A DNA stretch of 41,979 nt, taken from Candidatus Thiodiazotropha sp. (ex Epidulcina cf. delphinae). Its GTDB lineage: Bacteria; Pseudomonadota; Gammaproteobacteria; Chromatiales; Chromatiaceae. Of the stretch, positions 26,432 to 33,449 are shown in pieces. Location: the NCBI GenBank assembly GCA_025656505.1, contig JAHXHR010000015.1, positions 1-41,979 on the forward strand, read 5' to 3'. Each line of letters starts with the position of its first letter. Position 1 is the stretch's first letter. A program made the position numbers and the translations under genes. The notes beneath the pieces were generated by a model. It was not told the origin of the DNA. It made no database searches and worked only from the letters and a program-made list of their open reading frames with translations.

Positions 26432-26681
26432 CTAGCCCGCATTTCTCACCAGACGGACCGTACTAACAGGAAAACTTATGAAAGTTGAACAGGTTAGCAT
26501 CTCTCACCGTATGGCATTCATCGGACAGTCTGCCCTATTTGGTTTTTGGAACAACCAGGCCGAGCCTCTTGAACGATCAGGCTTGAACCATAGGCCCGGC
26601 TATGCTTCTGCGCCCGATCGTCCAACCTGCTTCGGCCTGGTTGCACCAAAAATCCAAATCCTGGTGAGAAATGCGGCCTAG
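26432..26681. repeat. MITE-like hairpin element (family C)
   Basis: Outer inverted repeats at 26432-26452 and 26661-26681 are 21 bp with one mismatch (…cccgcatttctcaccag). A second nested pair, 26538-26564 and 26632-26657 (tttggtttttgga… / …ccaaaaatccaaa), makes the whole 250 bp largely self-complementary. A 67-codon open frame inside it has no homology I can see. The left 29 bp recur at 32913-32941. Confidence 0.7.
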
Positions 26682-26987
26682 CAATCCCGCCAACCGGTAC
26701 AGTTTACACGTTACGCCACGCTAGTGTATCTATGACGAGGTACACTGGTTTAATCAATGGTCCGGCAACTTGCATGCCCAGGAGCACAGAAGTAGACCGA
26801 GTGAAATATCCAGGCTAGCCTTAAAAAGTCCCTTGGACAACGGATCGCTGGATATCAACCTTTAATTTTGCAAGGCATGGCCCAATCTTATGTAATGAGG
26901 GGACGATTGACAAAGCCGACCCTGTTTTGTTGTTTCATTCTTTCCTTTCTGGTATAGATATGCGCCTTCACTGAAGAGGTATCATGA
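26682..26987. other. Intergenic region upstream of dksA
   Basis: 306 bp with no gene. A TTGACA at 26907-26912 could be a -35 element but the -10 region 17 bp on (TTGTTT) is poor; TATAGA at 26953-26958 is a better -10 without a good partner. The dksA promoter is therefore unresolved. A GAGG lies upstream of the dksA ATG. Confidence 0.35.
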
Positions 26988-27428
26988 ATGGCCCAGAAGA
27001 AAGCCACCGCACACGGGGCGAAATCCTTCGGTATCGAACCCTACGAGTCCGTTGAGGACGAAGAGTACATGAATGAGAAGCAGGAGGCCCATTTCCGCTC
27101 CATTCTGGAGGCATGGAAGTCCAACCTGATGCAAGAGGTTGACCGAACCGTACACCACATGCAGGATGAGGCGGCCAATTTTCCTGATCCGAATGACCGC
27201 GCCACCCAGGAATCCGAGTTCAGTCTCGAACTGCGCACACGCGACCGTGAACGCAAGCTGATCAAGAAGATCGACGAGGCGACTGAAAAGATCGACAACC
27301 ATGAATACGGTTACTGCGAGTCGTGCGGCGTGGAGATCGGTATCCGCCGCCTGGAGGCCAGACCGACCGCGACCCAGTGTATCGACTGTAAAACCCTCGA
27401 TGAGATCCGTGAGAAACAGATGGGCTGA
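26988..27428 (+). CDS. dksA: RNA polymerase-binding transcription factor DksA
   Basis: A 146-residue DksA. The coiled-coil tip carries D67-x-x-D70-x-A72 (DPNDRATQE), and the C-terminal zinc finger has CESCG and CIDC. Together with ppGpp it tunes rRNA and amino-acid promoters. It is followed by a strong terminator (27451-27476) and then gluQ, the normal gammaproteobacterial order. Confidence 0.96.
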   Translation: MAQKKATAHGAKSFGIEPYESVEDEEYMNEKQEAHFRSILEAWKSNLMQEVDRTVHHMQDEAANFPDPNDRATQESEFSLELRTRDRERKLIKKIDEATEKIDNHEYGYCESCGVEIGIRRLEARPTATQCIDCKTLDEIREKQMG

Positions 27429-27450
27429 CGCCTGCTTCGGGAGCCAGACG

Positions 27451-27476
27451 AAAAACCGGCGGGAGCCGGTTTTTTG
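27451..27476 (+). terminator. Rho-independent terminator of dksA
   Basis: aaaaaccggc (27451-27460) pairs with gccggttttt (27465-27474) around a short loop, and the 3' arm runs into T's. It lies 23 bp after the dksA stop, so dksA and gluQ are probably separate units or attenuated read-through. Confidence 0.8.
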
Positions 27477-27562
27477 CGTTTGGATACCCATCCATGGCAA
27501 CCCTTTACCGGACATGGGGGTTTGAACACAATGCACCCGCCGCCTGTTTGCGATAACCGAAT

Positions 27563-28474
27563 ATGACCGAGTTTGTCACAAACCAACGCTGTAGAGGCCG
27601 TTTCGCCCCCTCTCCCACGGGTCCGCTTCATTTCGGGTCTCTGGTCGCCGCACTTGGCAGCTATCTCGATGCCCGCCGGCGGGGCGGAGAGTGGCTTGTG
27701 CGTATGGAGGATCTGGATCGCACCCGTGAAGTCGGGGGCTCAGCCGCGCTGATTCTGCACACCCTGGAGGGTTTCGGTTTCCGCTGGGACGACGAAGTCC
27801 TCTATCAGAGCAGACGAACCGATGCCTATGACGCGGCCGTGGATGAACTGACCGGGGCTCGCCTCGCCTACCCCTGCGGCTGCTCCCGCAAAGCGATCGG
27901 CAAAGAGGCCGAGACCGGTGTGGAAGGTCCGATCTACCCGGGCGCCTGCCGCAAGCGTCCGGCCGATGCCGGACTGACCCACAGCATCCGCGTGCTGACT
28001 GACGAACGAGTGATCAAGGTCTCTGACGCAATCCAGGGACCGGTGAAACAAAACCTCGCTCGGGAGATCGGGGATTTTGTCATTCGCCGGGCGGATGGTT
28101 TTCACGCCTATCAACTCGCCGTGGTGGTGGATGACGCCTGGCAGGGAATCACACACATCGTGCGCGGCGCCGATCTGCTCAACTCCACACCCAGGCAGTG
28201 TTATCTACAGCAACGCCTGGGGCTCCCCCGTCCGGGCTACGCTCACCTGCCCCTGGCGGTGGACGGCCGGGGACGGAAACTGAGTAAGCAGCACCGGGAC
28301 GCACCTGTCGATCCGGGGCGGCCTCTGGACGCCCTGTTACAGGCCCTGGCCTTTCTCCATCAGCCCCTCCCTCCGGAGCGACCCGCCAACCTGGATGAAT
28401 TCTGGCAATGGTCGATCGCTCACTGGTCTTTGGCGACGATTCCGGTGAAACCCCGAGTACCCGTTAACCCGTAA
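27563..28474 (+). CDS. gluQ: Glutamyl-queuosine tRNA(Asp) synthetase
   Basis: A 303-residue truncated glutamyl-tRNA synthetase paralogue. It has RGRFAPSPTGPLHFGSLVAALG (the HIGH-like motif), zinc ligands in YPCGCSR and YPGACR, and GRKLSKQ as the KMSKS-like motif. It lacks the anticodon-binding domain, as expected of GluQ-RS (YadB), which attaches glutamate to queuosine 34 of tRNA-Asp. It follows dksA, the usual neighbour, and converges with darP with only 2 bp between the stops. Confidence 0.95.
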   Translation: MTEFVTNQRCRGRFAPSPTGPLHFGSLVAALGSYLDARRRGGEWLVRMEDLDRTREVGGSAALILHTLEGFGFRWDDEVLYQSRRTDAYDAAVDELTGARLAYPCGCSRKAIGKEAETGVEGPIYPGACRKRPADAGLTHSIRVLTDERVIKVSDAIQGPVKQNLAREIGDFVIRRADGFHAYQLAVVVDDAWQGITHIVRGADLLNSTPRQCYLQQRLGLPRPGYAHLPLAVDGRGRKLSKQHRDAPVDPGRPLDALLQALAFLHQPLPPERPANLDEFWQWSIAHWSLATIPVKPRVPVNP

Positions 28475-28476
28475 GG

Positions 28477-28983
28477 TTAAATCCCGGCCACCTCTCTCAG
28501 GTATTTGAACAACTTCCGATAGACTGCCGGCGGGCGCTCCTGCTCACGCTCACGCCGCACGGCCTGGATCAGTTGCCGAAGATGCTGGCGGTCTGTGGAA
28601 GGGTACTCGGCAAGAAATTCGCCGAAGGCTTCACTCTCCCCATTGAGGAGCCGGTCCCGCCAGCGCTCTAGCGAGTGGAATCCGCTGACCGAGGCTTGGT
28701 GATTGTTGTCGATTTCGTCGATCACCTGCCTGATCGAATCGAGCGCCTCATTGCGCAACAGCTTACCCAGACGCCGAGCGTGGCGACGCAGGGCATTCAG
28801 CGATTTTATTCGTTTGCCCTCTTGCAGGGCGGCCTGCATCGCTTCACTCAAGGGCATCCGCGCCAACTGTTTGGCGGACAGCGTGGTGAGACGCTCCCCA
28901 AGCTCCTGCAAAGCCAGCATCTCGCGCTTGATCTCGCTCTTGCTCGGACCGGCCGCCCTCTCCTCGTCATAGTCATCATTCAG
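28477..28983 (-). CDS. darP: Ribosome-associated protein DarP (YjgA)
   Basis: DarP/YjgA assists late 50S ribosomal subunit assembly. The family N-terminus (DDYDEE... followed by SKSEIKRE before the leucine-rich helix) is encoded upstream of the only in-frame ATG (28920), so the real protein is longer. Reading back, the family start coincides with CTG at 28981-28983, giving LNDDYDEERAAGPSKSEIKR and 168 residues, close to the usual 180. This CTG overlaps the recJ stop as CTGA, a four-base overlap like the common ATGA. I infer a CTG start; no in-frame ATG, GTG or TTG fits the family end better. The rest, including FHKLE-like GFHSLERWRDRLL and DRQHLRQLIQ, is typical. Confidence 0.85.
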   Translation of the reverse strand: MNDDYDEERAAGPSKSEIKREMLALQELGERLTTLSAKQLARMPLSEAMQAALQEGKRIKSLNALRRHARRLGKLLRNEALDSIRQVIDEIDNNHQASVSGFHSLERWRDRLLNGESEAFGEFLAEYPSTDRQHLRQLIQAVRREREQERPPAVYRKLFKYLREVAGI

Positions 28984-30704
28984 GGTGTCGATTGGATATA
29001 CTCCACAATCAATTGCGGCGATTTCAGGCCGCGGTAATCGTTCACATCCAGCCGGTAGGCCAAGCGCACCCGGTTTGTCCTGTCCGGCACCGGCGGCTGA
29101 TTGAAGGCGATCGCGTCGATCGTCCAGCCACCCTCGTCAGCAGCGAGCTGTAACTTGAGATGAGACTCCCCGACGACACGTTGCCGGCGAAGATGAAAAT
29201 AACCCTCAAACAGGGGTTCGGGAAATCCTTGCCCCCAGGGCCCGCCGTCACGCAGGACTTGAGCCAAGGTCAGATTCAAGTCGCTTGGCGCCAGCTCTCC
29301 GTCGGTGAGCACGACGCCTTCGAGCATGGCGGGTTCGAGCCGCTCCGCCGCTTGTTGCTCAAAGGCGTGCTTGAAACGGGGAAACGCCTCCGCTGACAGA
29401 CTCATGCCGGCCGCCATGGCATGCCCGCCAAAACGCAGGATCATTCCCGGAAAGCGGGTGTCGATACGCTCCAGCAGATCACGCATATGCAAGCCGTTGA
29501 TCGAGCGTGCCGAGCCTTTGAGTATTCCCTCGCCACCTTCGGCAAAGGCGATCACGGGACGATGGTACTGCTCCTTGATACGCGACGCCAGGATACCGAC
29601 CACGCCCTGATGCCAACTCTCGTCATACAGGCAGAGCCCCGCCGGCAGCTCCCCCTCCGCCTGGAGATGCAACTGTTCCAGCGCCTGCTCGGCCTGGCTT
29701 TTCATCGCCTGTTCAATCGATCGACGCGCCAGATTGAGTCGGTCCAGCTCCTGCGCCATCCGCCACGCCGCTTGTTCGGACCCAGTGAGCAGACATTCGA
29801 TGCCCAGACCCATGTCGTCGAGACGGCCCGCTGCATTCAGCCGCGGACCGAGCGCAAAACCGATGTCCGAGGCCACCACACCGGCGGGCGAGCGTTTGGC
29901 GACCTCCAGCAGGGCAAGGATACCAGGGCGGCAGCGCCCGGCCCGGATCCGCCTCAGTCCCTGCGCCACCAGCACCCGGTTGTTGCGATCCAGGGGCACC
30001 AGGTCGCTGACGGTGCCCAACGCGACCAGGTCGAGCCAATCGGCCGGGTTGGGTTCCCTTAAATCCCGCTGATTAAACCAGTCCGCGGCCCTGAGCAGGT
30101 TGACCAACGCCGCCATGACATAGAAAATCACCCCGACACCCGCCAAGTGCTTACTGGGAAACGGGTCACCGGGCTGGTTCGGATTGACGATCACCGCAGC
30201 CGACGGCAGTTGCTCGGCGGGAAGATGGTGATCGGTAACCAGTACCGAAATTCCCAGCTCGCCCGCCCGCTCGACGCCGGACAGGCTGGAGATGCCGTTG
30301 TCCACGGTAACGATCAGCCCGGGACTTCTCGCGGCCGCCGATTCGACGATCTCAGGAGTCAGGCCGTAACCGAATTCAAACCGGTTCGGCACCAGATACG
30401 AGACCTCCTTTGCGCCACAGGCCCTCAGCGCCAGCATCGCCAGGGCTGTGCTCGTCGCGCCATCCGCATCGTAGTCCCCGACGATGAGAATGGGTGTTTC
30501 CTTTTGCATGGTCTCGTACAACAACTCGGCCGCCTGAGTCACCCCCTTCATCCGGCTCACCGGCAGCATTTGCGACAGTTCCAGCTTCAGATCGCTATTC
30601 CTGATCAACCCCCTGGCATGATAGATTCGCTGCAACACCGGATGGAGCGTGGCAGACAAGGAACAGGATTCGGACGGCAATGCCCGTTGCAGGATTTTCA
30701 CCAC
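28980..30704 (-). CDS. recJ: Single-stranded-DNA 5'-3' exonuclease RecJ
   Basis: A 574-residue DHH-superfamily nuclease. Motifs: VGDYDADGATSTALAM (metal-binding aspartates), VTVDNGISS, VTDHHLPAE, and later NAAGRLDDMGLGIECLL and FGGHAMAAGM (DHHA1 region). RecJ trims 5' ends in RecF-pathway recombination and mismatch repair. It starts with a GTG (30704). Its stop overlaps the proposed darP CTG start, so the two are coupled. Confidence 0.95.
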   Translation of the reverse strand: MVKILQRALPSESCSLSATLHPVLQRIYHARGLIRNSDLKLELSQMLPVSRMKGVTQAAELLYETMQKETPILIVGDYDADGATSTALAMLALRACGAKEVSYLVPNRFEFGYGLTPEIVESAAARSPGLIVTVDNGISSLSGVERAGELGISVLVTDHHLPAEQLPSAAVIVNPNQPGDPFPSKHLAGVGVIFYVMAALVNLLRAADWFNQRDLREPNPADWLDLVALGTVSDLVPLDRNNRVLVAQGLRRIRAGRCRPGILALLEVAKRSPAGVVASDIGFALGPRLNAAGRLDDMGLGIECLLTGSEQAAWRMAQELDRLNLARRSIEQAMKSQAEQALEQLHLQAEGELPAGLCLYDESWHQGVVGILASRIKEQYHRPVIAFAEGGEGILKGSARSINGLHMRDLLERIDTRFPGMILRFGGHAMAAGMSLSAEAFPRFKHAFEQQAAERLEPAMLEGVVLTDGELAPSDLNLTLAQVLRDGGPWGQGFPEPLFEGYFHLRRQRVVGESHLKLQLAADEGGWTIDAIAFNQPPVPDRTNRVRLAYRLDVNDYRGLKSPQLIVEYIQSTP

Positions 30705-30851
30705 GTCCGACGCCTCTTCTCAATTATCCACCGGTCGCATCGTTGGTTAGCCGACATCTTTGAAATCCCCCTTGGAAACTAATGCATGCAGCCCCCATCT
30801 AATTGGGTTGGCCCATTATATTCAGACTATGCACGGAACGATGCAGTTTTT

Positions 30852-31092
30852 AACCTAAAAACCGCAGTTGGACGGGATGAAGTGTGCGCTTGCGGGGGCG
30901 CAAGGCAAGACGCAACGACGCGGAATAGTCATTCTATTCCAAGGAGTTGCAACGCAGCCATGCACCGCCGCAAGCGTGCAATTCACCTCGTAGCGTGGTT
31001 CACCCGGCAGGTGAATAGGCAACTCGAAGTCAATAGTTTGCCTATCAGTAGGTTAGTATCAGGACGGAGCGGTCAACTGCGGTTTTTAGGTT
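30852..31092. repeat. Intact MITE-like element (family A, short form)
   Basis: A perfect 19-bp terminal inverted repeat: AACCTAAAAACCGCAGTTG at 30852-30870 and its exact reverse complement at 31074-31092. The 241-bp body has no gene. It contains the core ggaatagtcattctattcc and ttgcaacgc, and cacccggcaggtgaataggc. It ends 7 bp before the batD ATG and contributes the AGG that serves as the nearest ribosome-binding-like sequence. Confidence 0.85.
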
Positions 31093-31099
31093 TAACGTT

Positions 31100-32863
31100 A
31101 TGTCAAAGATTAGAAGTGTACCCGCAACGTCATCAACAGGCCTCCTGATCCTCTGCCTGCTGCTCATCTCAGCGCCCTTGCACGCCAAGGTAGCGGCCAT
31201 ACTCTCCAGTAACAGCACCAGCCTGGAGCAACCCGTGCGACTGACCCTTCAGATGGAGGGCGAGCAGGAGATATCGCCCGACCTGAGCGGATTAGACAAG
31301 GACTTCGAGATCCTCGGCCGCTCTTCGCAACAGAGCATCTCCGTGATCAACGGTAGGATGTCGGCCAAACGCTCGCTGTCCCTGACCCTGCTGCCCAAGC
31401 GAGCCGGCGCCCTGGATATCCCGCCCATCAAGATCGGCAACGCCTCGACCCAAGCACTGACACTGCAAGTATCGGCACAACCACGGGATGAGCCACCCTC
31501 CGATACCCGGCATGCGATAGTGGAATTGAGCCTGAACAAATCCAGGGCCTATATCGAGGAGGAAATCATCCTCACCCTGAAGCTGTTTCAGGCCCACGGG
31601 GTTCGCGGCGAATCCCTTGAAGAACCCCGGCCGTCGACGCCCGATACGCAGATGAAACTACTCCACGAGGAGCGCTACAACAGTCAACGCGACGGCACTG
31701 ACTATCGTGTCCTGGAACGCCGCTACGCACTATATGCCTATCAAAGCGGCGGCCTGGAGATCGGCGGGGCGAAATTCCGCGGCCGTAGCGGCAAGGATAG
31801 CTTCTTCTCGCTCTTCAACGACCCCTTCAGCGCCCCGCAACAGACCGCCCGTATCGTCAGGAGCGAATCCAACAGCGTGAAACTCGAGGTCTTGCCGATA
31901 CCCGAGGCGTTCACCGGGGAGCGCTGGCTGCCCGCCAGAAATCTACAGGTCGTGGAGAGCGGCATAGACGGGCAGGCGCCCTTGATCGCCGGCAAACCGC
32001 TGCTCCGGCGCATCATGGTCTTCGCCGACGGTTTGCTGTCGGGCCAGTTGCCGGCCATCGAACCCGATCTGCCGGACGGCATCAAGCAATACCCGGAGAG
32101 GCCTCAGCTAAACGACACCCCGGCCAGGAACGGTAACAGCGGCAGTCGTCAAAGCGCGGTGACATTGATCGCCACCGAAGCCGGGCGCTACCACCTGCCC
32201 GCCCTCGAAATCCCCTGGTGGAATACCGGGACCGATCGCCAGGAGATCGCCCGGCTCCCCGCGTTACAGATCGAGATGCTACCGAATCCCGATCAAGCCG
32301 CCGCCCCGCTCCAGGCTGCGCCTTCTCCCCTGTCGGCAGCGGAGCCCACCGCGGAAGATAGCGAAAACGAGACAATCGCTTCCAGTGAGCCGCCAACTCC
32401 GGTAGCGACCATTCACGACAACCTTTGGCTCGTCTGGCTGTTCGCCATCGCCTGGGTGGCGACCCTGTTCGCCTGGTGGTTCTCCCACCGCCGGGATCGC
32501 GCTCATCAGCAGGAGCCGGCCGTTCGCCCGGCACAGGGCGGCCCGGACCGACAGGCCGTCAATGAGGCGCTTGAGCGCTTGCGCCAAGCCTACACCGACG
32601 AAAACGCCGCCGCAGCCCGGTCGGCCTGGTTGGACTGGGCACAACTGAAATGGCCGGAAAATCCGCCGAACAACCTGACCCGCCTCGCCAAACGTTGTGA
32701 CGAAGCGGTGTCGCAGGCAGTGAACAGCCTGGAACGCGCCCTCTACAGCCCGTCGGAGGAGCACGGCTGGACCGGGTTCGATGTCGTGGCATTAATCGGA
32801 ACAATGGAGGAAGCGCCGATTCAGGAGAAACAGCCGGAGCAACTGATACCGCTCAATCCCTGA
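31100..32863 (+). CDS. batD: BatD family protein (aerotolerance-type)
   Basis: A 587-residue protein with an N-terminal signal peptide (LLILCLLLISAPLHA, cleavage near 29), a long periplasmic region of beta-sandwich type (QPVRLTLQMEGEQE, ALDIPPIKIG, LERRYALYAYQSGGLEIGG), a transmembrane helix at about 445-465 (LWLVWLFAIAWVATLFAWWF) and a cytosolic helical tail. This is the BatD/oxygen-tolerance architecture. BatD usually sits in an operon with a MoxR AAA+ ATPase and VWA-domain proteins BatA and BatB; none is next to it here. The start at 31100 lies directly after a MITE, so its own promoter and leader have probably been replaced or displaced. Confidence 0.9.
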   Translation: MSKIRSVPATSSTGLLILCLLLISAPLHAKVAAILSSNSTSLEQPVRLTLQMEGEQEISPDLSGLDKDFEILGRSSQQSISVINGRMSAKRSLSLTLLPKRAGALDIPPIKIGNASTQALTLQVSAQPRDEPPSDTRHAIVELSLNKSRAYIEEEIILTLKLFQAHGVRGESLEEPRPSTPDTQMKLLHEERYNSQRDGTDYRVLERRYALYAYQSGGLEIGGAKFRGRSGKDSFFSLFNDPFSAPQQTARIVRSESNSVKLEVLPIPEAFTGERWLPARNLQVVESGIDGQAPLIAGKPLLRRIMVFADGLLSGQLPAIEPDLPDGIKQYPERPQLNDTPARNGNSGSRQSAVTLIATEAGRYHLPALEIPWWNTGTDRQEIARLPALQIEMLPNPDQAAAPLQAAPSPLSAAEPTAEDSENETIASSEPPTPVATIHDNLWLVWLFAIAWVATLFAWWFSHRRDRAHQQEPAVRPAQGGPDRQAVNEALERLRQAYTDENAAAARSAWLDWAQLKWPENPPNNLTRLAKRCDEAVSQAVNSLERALYSPSEEHGWTGFDVVALIGTMEEAPIQEKQPEQLIPLNP

Positions 32864-32912
32864 CGATCACTGCAAGCCGATCCGGTTTCGGGTCTGCCAC
32901 TTCATCCTTTCC

Positions 32913-32956
32913 CTAGCCCGCATTTCTCACCAGACGGACCGAGAAATGCGGGCTAG
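32913..32956. repeat. Perfect hairpin, collapsed copy of family C
   Basis: ctagcccgcatttctc (32913-32928) and its exact inverse (32941-32956) form a 16-bp stem with a 12-base loop. The first 29 bp are identical to the left end of the 26432-26681 element, so this looks like the two ends of that element joined with the interior lost. It lies 50 bp after the batD stop and may also act as a transcript-stabilising hairpin, but it has no T-run. Confidence 0.65.
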
Positions 32957-32958
32957 AT

Positions 32959-33105
32959 CTGCCCATTACCCATAAGTCTGAAATATGGGAACAGACATGA
33001 CATAACCTGTTGTTTTCATTAGGTTCATATTTTTGTTGGCTGTTAGGGGCATGGTTTGTAACTCGTTGTTTTTAAAGGGTAGAAATATTTGTGGGTAATG
33101 GGCAG
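32959..33105. repeat. MITE-like element (family D)
   Basis: A 14-bp perfect inverted repeat, ctgcccattaccca at 32959-32972 and tgggtaatgggcag at 33092-33105, encloses an A+T-rich interior with no gene. The flanks ggctag (32951-32956 and 33106-33111) are a direct repeat and could be a target-site duplication. It is adjacent to the family C hairpin, between batD and the cas operon. Confidence 0.6.
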
Positions 33106-33111
33106 GGCTAG

Positions 33112-33449
33112 ATGGTGAAAAACCAGATCTGCCGATCGACCGTCAGGTAATATTAACCCGGCAACCTAATGTGGTGTAACGTATCAACTGCATCATACTA
33201 ATAGGTTGCATTCAGGGATAAATCCGCGAATTCAAGAAATGGTTGAGAGGGTGTATTGCGGATAAGGTTTAGCTTAATTTATCATGCAAAAACAAGGGAA
33301 AAGGGTAAGGAGTTGAAAGTGGTAAGCGGCTACCGCTATTTGTGTAAGGCTGGATGCGAGGAAGAAACCCCTGGCGGGTTATGCCATCAGCTTGCCGATT
33401 GTTGTTTGGGCGCAGCGGCAGCCAATCTCCTACTCGTAAGAAAAACGCC
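33112..33449 (+). promoter_or_regulatory. Region upstream of cas3
   Basis: About 340 bp without a convincing gene; a 66-codon frame across it is likely spurious. It is A+T-richer than its surroundings. A possible promoter is TTGCGG (33256-33261) with TATCAT (33280-33285), 18 bp apart. A (gtaaggag) at 33305-33312 has no credible reading frame following it. Confidence 0.3.

Noticed and set aside
26478-26681. A 67-codon open frame inside the family C element
   Set aside because: It reads through the inverted repeats and shows no protein pattern; the stop lies in the terminal repeat.
32913-32956. Rho-independent terminator of batD
   Set aside because: Strong stem but no T-run after it; its sequence belongs to the family C repeat.
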